From contig NZ_QQTY01000002.1 of NCBI RefSeq assembly GCF_003670115.1, positions 1,054,001-1,118,000 on the forward strand: 64,000 nucleotides of DNA, read 5' to 3'. The position numbers were made by a program, and so were the translations under genes. Positions 1 through 8,139 of the stretch are shown piece after piece. The notes beneath the pieces are model-generated. The model worked only from the letters and a program-made list of their open reading frames with translations, had not been told where the DNA came from and made no database searches. Every line of letters begins with the position of its first letter. Within the stretch, counting starts at the first letter, position 1. Source of the stretch: Natronorubrum halophilum. Lineage in GTDB: Archaea > Halobacteriota > Halobacteria > Halobacteriales > Natrialbaceae.

Positions 1-297
1 GCTCGAGGGCCAAAGCTACACGTACCGATCCCCGACTCGGTTCCGGACAGACACTTCTTTGCCAAGGGTCCGCCGGCAACTCGAACCTGCTATCTCTCGA
101 TAACCGAGCGCGGAAGCGATACCCATCGCGAGCAACTCCTGTTCCGCGATCACCTTCGCGCGAATCCAGACGCCGCGGCGGCCTACGAGCGGTTGAAGCG
201 GACGCTGGCGGCGCAGTTCCCGGATGACCGGCAGTCCTACACCGAACGGAAGTCGCGGTTCGTACACCGGATTCTCGAGGACGCGAGGTGCGAATGA
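1..297 (+). CDS. GrpB family protein, C-terminal part (5' end outside window)
   Basis: The gene enters from the left edge in frame 1 and stops with TGA at 295-297, leaving 98 residues. The visible part reads HFFAKGPPATRTCYLSI, then EQLLFRDHLRANPDAAAAYE and AAQFPDDRQSYTERKSRFV. This is the ordered C-terminal pattern of the GrpB/UPF0157 family, a nucleotidyltransferase-fold family sometimes fused to dephospho-CoA kinase. The biochemical role of stand-alone GrpB proteins is not established. The start and N-terminal half cannot be seen, so fusion to another domain cannot be excluded. Confidence 0.8.
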   Translation, partial: ARGPKLHVPIPDSVPDRHFFAKGPPATRTCYLSITERGSDTHREQLLFRDHLRANPDAAAAYERLKRTLAAQFPDDRQSYTERKSRFVHRILEDARCE

Positions 298-433
298 GCG
301 TCCCCTCGGCCGCTCTCCCGCGGCGAACGCTCGGTCGAGAATCCGGTTCGCACATTCGAGCGATCGTGTGCGTTTCGTGAATGACGCGTATCGAGGCGTT
401 TTTGATCGGTCCACACGAAGGGGGGATAGACCC

Positions 434-1120
434 GTGTTGTCGGTTGAACTCCACGCCCACTCGTCGCTGTCGTACGATGGCCGCGACCCGGTCGAACTGA
501 TCTTAGAACAGGCCGAAGCCGTCGGTCTGGACGCGATCGCGGTGACCGACCACGACGAAATCGATGCCAGCCTCGCCGCCGCCGAACTGGCCCCCAAGTA
601 CGGTCTGATCGGCATTCCGGCCATGGAAATCTCGAGCAAGGCCGGCCACATCCTCGGATTCGGACTGGAGGAGGCGGTCCCGCCCGGCCTCTCCTACGAA
701 TCGACCCTCGAGGCGATCCACGAGCAGGGAGGATTGGCGGTGATTCCCCACCCGTTTCAGGAGTCCCGTCACGGCGTGATGGCCCGGATCACGCGCGAGG
801 AACTCGCCGACGGTGACGCGATCGAGATCTACAACTCGCGGCTCCTTACCGGTCGGGCGAACCGACAGGCCGAACGCTTCGCGCAGTCTCGAGACCTTCC
901 GATGACCGCGGGCAGCGACGCCCACATCAGCGAGATGGTCGGCCAGGCCGTCACCCGCGTTGACGCCGAGCAGCGTAGCGCCGACGCGATTCTCGAGGCC
1001 ATTCGCGAGGGTCGGACCTCCGTCGAGGGCAAGCGAACGCCGTGGCGAATCAGCTTCCGGCAGGCCGCCGGCGGCGTCTCCCGGCGCGTCAGGAACTCCG
1101 TCCTGGGGCTGTTTCAATGA
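434..1120 (+). CDS. PHP domain phosphoesterase-like protein
   Basis: A 228-residue protein of the PHP (polymerase and histidinol phosphatase) superfamily of metal-dependent phosphoesterases. Metal-ligand motifs occur in the expected order: HAH at residues 7-9, TDHDE at 38-42, a conserved Glu at 65, IPHP at 104-107 and GSDAH at 160-164. I chose the GTG start at 434 because it sits just before the first motif and follows a purine-rich GGGGGATAGA stretch; an in-frame extension to 224 is not PHP-like. Its stop overlaps the next gene's start (ATGA at 1117-1120), so the two are co-translated. The substrate is unknown; small PHP proteins include nucleotide and phosphate-ester hydrolases. Confidence 0.85.
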   Translation: MLSVELHAHSSLSYDGRDPVELILEQAEAVGLDAIAVTDHDEIDASLAAAELAPKYGLIGIPAMEISSKAGHILGFGLEEAVPPGLSYESTLEAIHEQGGLAVIPHPFQESRHGVMARITREELADGDAIEIYNSRLLTGRANRQAERFAQSRDLPMTAGSDAHISEMVGQAVTRVDAEQRSADAILEAIREGRTSVEGKRTPWRISFRQAAGGVSRRVRNSVLGLFQ

Positions 1121-2250
1121 CGCTGCGCGGCGTCGACCCCGAGACCGTTCGAACGGCGCTCGAGCGCGCCGATCCGCTGCCGGGAACGGCCGGTTTCGCT
1201 GGCGAACTCGACGAAACCCTCGTTCGTGACGTCCTCGGTCGAGTCCCGCTCTACGTCGAGACCGACCGCGATTCGACGACCGAGCCGGGCTCACGATGGG
1301 CGTTCGAACCCGCCGTCCTCGACGATCCGGTGGCGCTTCCGCCGGGCGCAACGCTCGAATTGGTGGAGCCCGACGCCGAACCCGAGCGCCGCTGGACGCT
1401 CCCCGCGCCGGAGCCCGAACCGGATCGAGACGCCGCCCTCGAGCGGCTCTCGAGCGCGATCCGGACCGCGACGAGCGAGGCTCGAGCCGCCGACCGCGAT
1501 ATCGCCGTCGCCTTTTCGGGCGGCGTCGACTCGGCGCTGGTCGCCGAACTCCTCGACGCACCGCTGTACGTCGTCGGCTTCCCCGACAGCCACGACGTCG
1601 ACGCCGCCAAGACGGCCGCCGACGCGATGGGACGCGAACTGACCGTCGTCGACCTCGAGCCGGCCGACCTCGAGCGCGCCGTTCCGCAGGTCGCCCGCGC
1701 GACGGGGCGCACGAACGCGATGGACGTCCAGATCGCGCTGCCGCTGTACCTCGTCGGCGAACGCGTCGCTGCCGACGGCTTCGACGCGCTGGCGGTCGGC
1801 CAGGGCGCGGACGAACTGTTCGGCGGCTACGAGAAGGTCGTCCGCCTCGATCACCGCGTCGACGCCGAAACGACCCGCGGCGCGGTGCGCGAGCAGATCG
1901 AGAGCTTGTCCGAACAGCTTCCACGAGACGTCCACGCGATCGAAGCGACGGGGCTCGCGCCGGTTGCGCCCCTGTTACACGACGCCGTCGTCGACGCGGC
2001 GCTTCGGCTGCCGGACGAACTGCTGGCCGACGAAACGGAGCGCAAGCGCGCGCTTCGTCTCGTCGCGGCCGACTCGCTCCCAGCGGAGATCGCCTATCGA
2101 GAGAAAAAAGCCGTCCAGTACGGCAGTCTCGTCGCCCGCGAACTCGATCGCCTCGCCAGACAGGCCGGCTACAAGCGCCGGATCGACGACCACGTCACGA
2201 AGTACGTCCAGTCGCTGCTCGAGGAAGATACGGACCCGCCAGCGGCGTGA
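1117..2250 (+). CDS. asparagine synthase-like ATP-pyrophosphatase domain protein
   Basis: A 377-residue protein. A PP-loop AFSGGVDSALVAELL lies near residues 131-145 and a second conserved segment GQGADELFGGYEK near 228-240, both typical of the C-terminal synthetase domain of AsnB. That domain activates a carboxylate with ATP for amide formation. The N-terminal 125 residues are short and lack the Cys2 nucleophile of a class II glutaminase domain, so glutamine-dependent chemistry is not expected and free ammonia or another acceptor may be used. The gene overlaps the PHP gene by four bases. It could be an asparagine synthetase variant or an amide-forming enzyme with a different substrate. Confidence 0.8.
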   Translation: MTLRGVDPETVRTALERADPLPGTAGFAGELDETLVRDVLGRVPLYVETDRDSTTEPGSRWAFEPAVLDDPVALPPGATLELVEPDAEPERRWTLPAPEPEPDRDAALERLSSAIRTATSEARAADRDIAVAFSGGVDSALVAELLDAPLYVVGFPDSHDVDAAKTAADAMGRELTVVDLEPADLERAVPQVARATGRTNAMDVQIALPLYLVGERVAADGFDALAVGQGADELFGGYEKVVRLDHRVDAETTRGAVREQIESLSEQLPRDVHAIEATGLAPVAPLLHDAVVDAALRLPDELLADETERKRALRLVAADSLPAEIAYREKKAVQYGSLVARELDRLARQAGYKRRIDDHVTKYVQSLLEEDTDPPAA

Positions 2251-2402
2251 CGCAGGCTCGTGACCGGCTCTCGAGGGCGAGCCCGTCGCTGCTTTCCGCG
2301 GATTCGATGCGATCGACCGTCGCCGCCAGTCGTTCGTGACCGTTGATATTCCGGCCGAAAACCCGTCGCGACCACGGACCTGCCTGCCGATTCGTAGCCA
2401 AC

Positions 2403-2411
2403 CTATTTATG
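2403..2411 (+). promoter_or_regulatory. TATA box for a leaderless transcript (amphi-Trp gene)
   Basis: CTATTTATG is centred 27 nt before the ATG at 2434. This is the archaeal TATA-to-start-site distance, so transcription would begin at or next to the start codon. No Shine-Dalgarno sequence is visible. Confidence 0.6.
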
Positions 2412-2433
2412 TTCACTCGGTGGTCCATTCGGT

Positions 2434-2685
2434 ATGGGAGAAACGACCGCCACCGAAGATGAGGTCTCACGAGAGGAAGCGGCGGATCTGATCCAGGAAC
2501 TCGCTCGCGAACTCCGCAGCAAGGGACCCGCGGAGGTTCGTATCGGGAACAAGACGCTGACGTTATCCCCGTCACGAGAGATCGAGTACGGGATCGAAGT
2601 CGAGGAGCGCTCGCCGATGCTCGGCGGGCCGCGCGAGGAGATCACGGTGACGCTCGAGTGGGAAGTCGACGACGAAGCACCTTGA
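2434..2685 (+). CDS. amphi-Trp domain-containing protein
   Basis: An 83-residue acidic protein. Residues 11-35 (EVSREEAADLIQELARELRS) form an amphipathic helix followed by a short beta region ending in ITVTLEWEVDDE, the arrangement of the small amphi-Trp domain family with its conserved C-terminal Trp. The family's function is unknown; members in haloarchaea stand alone and are probably cytoplasmic. It is transcribed from its own leaderless promoter and lies convergent to the Mrp-type ATPase gene. Confidence 0.75.
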   Translation: MGETTATEDEVSREEAADLIQELARELRSKGPAEVRIGNKTLTLSPSREIEYGIEVEERSPMLGGPREEITVTLEWEVDDEAP

Positions 2686-2818
2686 CGTCGCCGGTTCCGG
2701 TCGCTCTCGAGGTCGTTCCAGCGTCGAAATAACGGCACCACAGAACCGCGAGCGTCGATTCTCGCCGCGGTGATCGCGGGCAGCGATACGATCGTCACAA
2801 CTGAAGTCAGCGGCTGCT

Positions 2819-3913
2819 CTAGTCTTCGGTCTCGGTCGGCAGCGCGTTTTCGGGCTCCTCGTCGCCGACGTTGTCGGCGACCGTGCGGCGGTTGACTTCA
2901 CCGATTCGGTCGGAGACCTCCGCGACGAACTCCTCGACGATCTCCTGGACCGGGCTCGAGTTGTCCTTGACCAGCGCGCCCTCGCTCCCCTCGGCACCGA
3001 AGTCGGGGTGGAGCGGGATCTGGCCGAGCAGCGGGATGTCGTACTTGTCGACGATCGTCTGTGCCCCTTCGGTGCCGAACAGACCGTGCTCGTCGTCGCA
3101 GGTCGGGCAGACGAACGAACTCATGTTCTCGACGACGCCGAGCACCGGCGTGTCGTGTTTGTTGAACATCTGGATCCCCTTTCGGGTGTCGTCGAGCGCC
3201 ATCTCCTGTGGCGTCGTGACGACGACGGAGCCCGTCACCGGCATCGACTGCAACAGGTTCAGCGTCGCGTCACCCGTTCCCGGCGGCAGGTCAACGATGA
3301 GGTAGTCGAGGCGACCCCACTCGACGCCCTCCAGGAACTTCAGCATGAACTTGTTGACCATCGGCCCGCGGAGGATCGCGGGGTCGTCTTCCTCTTCCAT
3401 CATGAAGCCCATGCTGATAACTCGGACGCCGTCCGATCGGGGCGGAACGATGTCCTCGCTCGGCGTGACGCCGGGCTCGCTCTCGACCGGCAGGATACGC
3501 GGCACGTTCGGTCCGTGGATATCGGCGTCGAGCAGGCCGACCATGGCACCGCGTTGCTCGAGACCCGCGGCGAGGTTCGCGGCGATCGTCGTTTTCCCGA
3601 CGCCACCCTTCCCCGAGGAGACGGCGATGACGTTGCGAACCCGCGGGAGCACCTCGTCGTCGAACCCGTGTTCCGCGCCGGTGTGTGCCCGCAAGTCGGC
3701 CTCGAGGCCGGCCTCGCCGACGACCTCGCGGATCCGATTCCCGAGTTCCATCTCGGAGGGCGCATACGGCGCGTTCAACGCGAGCGAGATCTTGGCCGTC
3801 TCGTCCTCGATCGTGACGTCGTTGACCAGGCCGAGCGAGACGATATCTTCGCCGATATCCGGGTCCTCGATTCCCTCGAGTTCGATCTTGAGTTCGTGTT
3901 CTGTGATACTCAT
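2819..3913 (-). CDS. Mrp/ApbC-family Fe-S cluster carrier ATPase
   Basis: A 364-residue protein. Residues 1-85 form a MIP18/DUF59 domain, followed by a deviant Walker A SGKGGVGKTTIAANLA at 100-115, the DADIHGPN and VDLPPGTGD motifs of the Mrp/NBP35 subfamily, and a CPTC pair near residue 270 that in characterised members bridges an Fe-S cluster between subunits. The family delivers assembled [4Fe-4S] clusters to apo-proteins in the cytoplasm. A TATA-like TACCTTATGC on the minus strand at 3936-3945 lies 27 nt before the ATG, supporting this start as leaderless. The neighbouring Fe-S oxidoreductase operon is a plausible client, but that is inference. Confidence 0.93.
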   Translation of the reverse strand: MSITEHELKIELEGIEDPDIGEDIVSLGLVNDVTIEDETAKISLALNAPYAPSEMELGNRIREVVGEAGLEADLRAHTGAEHGFDDEVLPRVRNVIAVSSGKGGVGKTTIAANLAAGLEQRGAMVGLLDADIHGPNVPRILPVESEPGVTPSEDIVPPRSDGVRVISMGFMMEEEDDPAILRGPMVNKFMLKFLEGVEWGRLDYLIVDLPPGTGDATLNLLQSMPVTGSVVVTTPQEMALDDTRKGIQMFNKHDTPVLGVVENMSSFVCPTCDDEHGLFGTEGAQTIVDKYDIPLLGQIPLHPDFGAEGSEGALVKDNSSPVQEIVEEFVAEVSDRIGEVNRRTVADNVGDEEPENALPTETED

Positions 3914-3935
3914 GGTGCGTAGTGTGCGTTAGTGA

Positions 3936-3945
3936 GCATAAGGTA
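3936..3945 (-). promoter_or_regulatory. TATA box for the Mrp-type gene
   Basis: The minus strand reads TACCTTATGC, centred 27 nt upstream of the ATG at 3913, consistent with leaderless transcription. Confidence 0.5.
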
Positions 3946-4063
3946 TCGGAACGGGATACGTGTGATGGTTCGGTGCTCGAGGCCGTCGACGAGCGGGAGA
4001 ACCGCGAGTGACGAAGCGAGAACGCAACCGACGATTTCGCGCGTCAACCGCCCTACTATAACG

Positions 4064-4348
4064 TCAGAAGCTTGGCACTCCGCCGTAGAAGATGATGCCG
4101 ATCAACACCGTCATGACGAACATCGAGATCCACATGGTCGTGGCGATTCCGACGAGATAGGTGACGCCGAGCAGGCCCGTTCTCGTGTCTCGAGGCAATC
4201 CGGTGAACCACGCGATGATCATGATGTAGATCGGAACCAGGATCACGCCGAAAATGATGTAGGTCCCCTCGTTGGGAAAGCCAGTCCACCCCTCCGTACC
4301 CTCGAATCCGTGATAGAGGACCGTCGCCAGAACGTCGACGAGCGCCAT
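4064..4348 (-). CDS. small membrane protein, paralogue of the oxidoreductase-associated subunit
   Basis: A 94-residue protein with hydrophobic segments YIIFGVILVPIYIMIIAWF and YLVGIATTMWISMFVMTVLI, then a short tail. It is clearly paralogous to the protein encoded at 4614-4940: both share VLYHGF-GTEG-TGFPN near the N-terminus and PRDTRT-LLGV-YLVGI in the middle, and the DNA is also visibly similar. I start it at MALVDVLATVLYHGF to match its paralogue; an ATG 45 nt upstream is less likely. A 265-bp gap separates it from the operon, so it may have its own promoter or be a trailing gene. Function unknown; probably a subunit or assembly partner of the NrfD-type complex. Confidence 0.75.
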   Translation of the reverse strand: MALVDVLATVLYHGFEGTEGWTGFPNEGTYIIFGVILVPIYIMIIAWFTGLPRDTRTGLLGVTYLVGIATTMWISMFVMTVLIGIIFYGGVPSF

Positions 4349-4613
4349 ACACGTGGTTTTACACCCGGCAGGGTCGTGGTTTCCCCTGACCATGCAGGGA
4401 CGTAATCACGCGCGACCACGGAGAGCGGTAACGCGCGTCGATCGGAAGCGAGTCACACACGGGTCGTACCGACGTGGGCGCAGGTACGCAATGACGCTCA
4501 GCGGCGACGAGAGGTCTATTCTGGGTAGATACTGCTCTCACAGCGGTGAATCGAGCGAAAAAACAGGGTCCGAAAATCACTGCAGGCGGACGTGACCGCT
4601 TGCAGCGAGCGGG

Positions 4614-4940
4614 TTACAGGAAGCCGAAGATCGGCGATTCCATGGACGGCCCGGTCGAACCGATCGGTTCCGGCAGCCCGCCGAAGAAGACGACGGCGAT
4701 GATCATGGTCAGGATGAACATCCCGATCCACATCTGGGCCGTGATGCCGACGAGATAGGAGACGCCGAGTAGCTCCGTTCTCGTGTCGCGTGGCTTGCCG
4801 GCGAACCACGAGATGACCATGATGTAGACCGGCACCAGGATGAGCGCGAAGATGAGGTAGGTCCCGATGTTCGGGAACCCGGTCAGACCTTCGGTACCGT
4901 CGAACCCGTGGTACAGGACCGTCGAAAGCGGGAGACTCAT
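4614..4940 (-). CDS. small membrane subunit of the Fe-S/NrfD oxidoreductase operon
   Basis: A 108-residue protein with two or three membrane segments (YLIFALILVPVYIMVISWF; YLVGITAQMWIGMFILTMIIAVVFF). The start overlaps the stop of the NrfD-like gene as ATGA at 4937-4940, so it is translationally coupled and likely part of the same membrane complex. It is a paralogue of the product of 4064-4348 but has a 14-residue C-terminal extension. I recognise no named family; a role as a structural or assembly subunit is inference from position. Confidence 0.8.
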   Translation of the reverse strand: MSLPLSTVLYHGFDGTEGLTGFPNIGTYLIFALILVPVYIMVISWFAGKPRDTRTELLGVSYLVGITAQMWIGMFILTMIIAVVFFGGLPEPIGSTGPSMESPIFGFL

Positions 4941-6304
4941 GCTTTCACCTCCTGTTCGGTCGGCTCAGCATCCGGTTCTCCGTGATCGTGAGCATGGTCG
5001 CCACGAAGGTGTTCGACCGCGTGGAGTTCGACCACCGGCACGATTTTCGAGACGACGAGGAACATCAACACGACCAGTCCGGTCGTTCCGACCAGCGACA
5101 GCCACTCGATCGCACTCGGGAAGTACTCGCCGGGGGTTGCCGTGTAGATATCGAACGTCGGGTGCAGGAAGCCCTCGACGACGAACAGTATCTTCTCGGC
5201 CAGCGTCGCGGAAAGTACGGCGAACGAAGCCAAGAGGGCCCGCGCCTTGGTGAACAGCGACGGGCGGATCGTCTGCGCGAAGATGTACGCCAGCGTCGCG
5301 AGGACCAGTCCCATCGAGACCTGATAAACCGGGTGGTTGACGGTCGCTTCTCGAGCAACGCCGACGTTGACCGGCGCCTTGAACAGGCCAACGACGTTCT
5401 GCTGGAGCTGCAACCAAAGGAAGAGGAGGCAGAAAAAGCCGAGCCACAGGAGTAGTCCGCGGAAGACGTCATCGGTCATGATGTGATCCCAGTCGTACGT
5501 TCGACGGAACGCGTAGGCGACGATGATCACGCCGCTGATCGCGGAGGTGAGCGCGATGGTGAGGAACTGTGGCCCCTGGACGGCGCTGAACCAGGCTGGC
5601 ATGCCGGGAAGCACCGAGAACAGCCACGGAATGACACCGCCGTGGAGGAGGAGCGGTGCCATGATGATGATCGCGAGCGCGAGCCACCAGACCATTCGCT
5701 CGACGACTTCGTCTTCGTCCTCGGTGTAGCCGAGGGTCATGACATTGTAGATCGGCGAGAAGTGGTCGGGAAGCTGATCGCGCAGTCGCGTAATATCGTA
5801 TCGAAGCGTGAGTGCGAGGTAGGTCGCCGTCAGCACGAAGTAGGCCGTGATGACGGTAACGTCCCACACCAGCGGCGAGTTGTTAACGGTGATGTGGTAG
5901 TGACCGAGCACGCTCGTGACCATCCGGTCCGGACGACCCATGTGGACCAGAATGTAGAAGCCGGCCGCCGAGAGGCCGGCGATCGTCAACAGTTCGGCGA
6001 GGCGCGCAACGGGCATGTACCGGTCCATACCGAGCAGGCGGACGGCCGCCGAGAGGATGATCCCCCCGTGGGCGATTCCGACCCACCAGATGAACGCGCC
6101 GATGTACAGTCCCCAGGTCACGCCGCCGCCGGAACCCCAGTCGGAGAGACCGGTGACGGCCATCCCCATGTACAACTGATACATCCAGGCGACGAGGAAC
6201 GCCGCGAGAGCCAGCGCAGCGAGACCGAACGCGACCAGATACCGCTTCGAGACGTTGTTGACCGGCCGGAGGATGTCGGCTTCGGTCGGCGTCTTGGTGC
6301 TCAT
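4937..6304 (-). CDS. NrfD/PsrC-type polytopic quinone-interacting membrane subunit
   Basis: A 455-residue protein with about ten predicted membrane helices, e.g. LVAFGLAALALAAFLVAWMY, LYIGAFIWWVGIAHGGIIL, LLTIAGLSAAGFYILVHMG and WLALAIIIMAPLLLHGGVI. The length and helix number resemble the larger NrfD-family members (PsrC, QrcD, ActC) that exchange electrons with menaquinone without heme. I start at ATG 6304, whose ATGA overlaps the stop of the Fe-S subunit gene. The tail is charged and His-rich (EHLRGDHAHDHGEPD). It should pass electrons between menaquinone and the Fe-S protein. The direction cannot be read from sequence. Confidence 0.92.
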   Translation of the reverse strand: MSTKTPTEADILRPVNNVSKRYLVAFGLAALALAAFLVAWMYQLYMGMAVTGLSDWGSGGGVTWGLYIGAFIWWVGIAHGGIILSAAVRLLGMDRYMPVARLAELLTIAGLSAAGFYILVHMGRPDRMVTSVLGHYHITVNNSPLVWDVTVITAYFVLTATYLALTLRYDITRLRDQLPDHFSPIYNVMTLGYTEDEDEVVERMVWWLALAIIIMAPLLLHGGVIPWLFSVLPGMPAWFSAVQGPQFLTIALTSAISGVIIVAYAFRRTYDWDHIMTDDVFRGLLLWLGFFCLLFLWLQLQQNVVGLFKAPVNVGVAREATVNHPVYQVSMGLVLATLAYIFAQTIRPSLFTKARALLASFAVLSATLAEKILFVVEGFLHPTFDIYTATPGEYFPSAIEWLSLVGTTGLVVLMFLVVSKIVPVVELHAVEHLRGDHAHDHGEPDAEPTEQEVKA

Positions 6305-8139
6305 AACGACCACCCCGTGTCACCGACTGTCTGCTCGTCGAGGACTTCCTTGCGGTTGTCCGTAAGCCCGACGTCCTCGTACGCGACCGGTCCGTCGACC
6401 TGTTCGGCGCTCGGACCGGGCTCGTTGCCGATATACGTGACGTTCGGGTTCGTCCCGACGTCCTCGAGCAGCTTGAACGTCGACGAATCGCCGCCAACGT
6501 AGGCCTCGAGGGCCTGCTCTGCGGTTTCCTCGTCGGTGATACCGGCTTCGGTCACCCACGGCTCCTCTTCTTCCTCGTTGAGGATCAGCAGCGCTTCCTC
6601 GACTTCGGCCGGCGTGATCTCGCGGGACTCGTAGCGATCGACGATATCCTGGACGCTCTGCTCGGAGTCGGCGATGACGGCGTCGAGTGCGCCGATCGCA
6701 CGGTCGAAGCGCTCCGAATCGACGTCGTCCTCGGAGGTCTCACCGAGGACGGCATCGACGAGCGTCTGGAGTTCGTCGTCCGAAAGGTCGTCGTCCTCGA
6801 ACTCGTCATCGAGTACGTCTTCGACGACGGATCGAAGCTCCTCGTCGGCGGCGGACGCCGCCTCCTCGGCGCTGTCGTAGTCCTCGGCGTCGATCAGGTA
6901 CTGCAGATCGGTCGCCTCGACCTCCTCGTTGAAGTACATGACGCCCTCGATGACGTCTTTCTCCCAGGGGCCGTCGATGTACGAGACGTCGAGCAGTTCG
7001 ATATCGCCGTTGACGAAGTCGTACGCCGACGCGACCTCCTCTCGGTTGGGGCTTTCGCCGTCGACGTCGTTCGCTGCACGTGTCTGGACGACGTTCGAGA
7101 GATACTGCTGCGGTCGGCTCTCGGGATCGTTCATGTCGCCGAAGTTGATCGCGTTCGGCGGACAGGCGTCCTCGCAGGCCGTCGTTCCGACCTTCTCGTC
7201 GCCCATGTGGCCGTCCTGTCGGGTCGGGCACATGGTACATTTGCTCATCGTGCCACGCGGCGCGCGGCTGTCGACCCAGCGACCACGGGAGTCTGTCATG
7301 TGATCGCCGTTCATATCGTTTTCTTCGGCGTGATCTTCAATCTCGCCCGTCGTAACGTCCGGTTCGTCCCACTGGAAGTAGTTGACGCCGTACGGACAGG
7401 CGACCTGACAGTACCGACAGCCGATACAGACGTCGTAGTCGGTCAGGACGAGGCCGTCCTTGTCCCGGGTGTGACGGGCCGTCGTCGGACAGACCTTCTC
7501 GCAGGGGGCGTCGGTACAGTGTTGACACGGTCGGATGAGTCGGTTCCGGCTCTGGCTGGGTTCCTCGCCAGGCTCCTCGTACTCGAGGATGTACATCCAG
7601 TTGACGCCCTGGTCGAGTTGGTTCTCTTCCTGACAGGCAGTCACGCAGGAGAGACAGCCGTCGCACTGCTCGAGGTCGAGAACCATCCCGAGCTGTTTGC
7701 CCTCGTTTTCGACGTCGCCGTAGCCCTGTTCGTCGGCCGCACCGAGATTCATTTCGGGGCCGTCGTCCGTCGCGCCCCACGCGCCGATCCCGACGGCCGT
7801 CGCACCGACGCCCATCTTCTTCATGACGTCGCGGCGACTCTCTTCGCCGTCGCCGTCGAAGGCCTCGAGCATTCGAGTCGCGGTGCCCTTTTTCTCTTCC
7901 TGGGCCTTCTCGTATGCTGCTTCGGTGGGACGGTCGTCGACGTCGAACTCCGACATCACGTCGTCGTGATACTTCTCGTGAAATTCGGCCTCGGAGAGCT
8001 CGCCCTTCGTGACCCGCATCGCGTCCTTGGCCATCTGCATACCGAGATCGCTGTCATACTCGGTCTCATCGAGCATTCCCTCGAGTTCGGTCTCCCACTC
8101 TTTTCCGAGCGGGTGGAATGATTCGTCGTCCGTGCTCAT
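6301..8139 (-). CDS. DmsB/NrfC-like 4x[4Fe-4S] electron-transfer subunit with extended Tat leader
   Basis: A 612-residue protein. Four cysteine motifs are visible: CDGCLSCVTAC near residue 158, CQHCTDAPCEKVC near 203, CIGCRYCQVAC near 240, and CTMC near 300 with CEDAC near 322. These would hold four [4Fe-4S] clusters. A twin-arginine motif SRRDVMKKMGVGATAVGIGA lies about 100 residues from the N-terminus, much deeper than a normal Tat signal. The usual C-terminal DmsB segment TFKLLEDVGTNPNVTYIG is displaced by an acidic insertion of roughly 200 residues (about 345-550). It is co-translated with the NrfD gene. Likely role: electron wire between a quinone site and an unidentified catalytic partner outside the membrane. 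Confidence 0.92.
   Translation of the reverse strand: MSTDDESFHPLGKEWETELEGMLDETEYDSDLGMQMAKDAMRVTKGELSEAEFHEKYHDDVMSEFDVDDRPTEAAYEKAQEEKKGTATRMLEAFDGDGEESRRDVMKKMGVGATAVGIGAWGATDDGPEMNLGAADEQGYGDVENEGKQLGMVLDLEQCDGCLSCVTACQEENQLDQGVNWMYILEYEEPGEEPSQSRNRLIRPCQHCTDAPCEKVCPTTARHTRDKDGLVLTDYDVCIGCRYCQVACPYGVNYFQWDEPDVTTGEIEDHAEENDMNGDHMTDSRGRWVDSRAPRGTMSKCTMCPTRQDGHMGDEKVGTTACEDACPPNAINFGDMNDPESRPQQYLSNVVQTRAANDVDGESPNREEVASAYDFVNGDIELLDVSYIDGPWEKDVIEGVMYFNEEVEATDLQYLIDAEDYDSAEEAASAADEELRSVVEDVLDDEFEDDDLSDDELQTLVDAVLGETSEDDVDSERFDRAIGALDAVIADSEQSVQDIVDRYESREITPAEVEEALLILNEEEEEPWVTEAGITDEETAEQALEAYVGGDSSTFKLLEDVGTNPNVTYIGNEPGPSAEQVDGPVAYEDVGLTDNRKEVLDEQTVGDTGWSL

Noticed and set aside
503-1924. 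Long minus-strand ORF of 473 codons across the PHP and asparagine-synthase-like genes
   Set aside because: It is Arg-rich low-complexity and antisense to two genes with clear motifs; a typical shadow in high-GC DNA.
1296-2339. 347-codon plus-strand ORF within the asparagine-synthase-like gene
   Set aside because: Composed almost entirely of Arg, Gly and Ala; overlapping a gene with PP-loop motifs in another frame.
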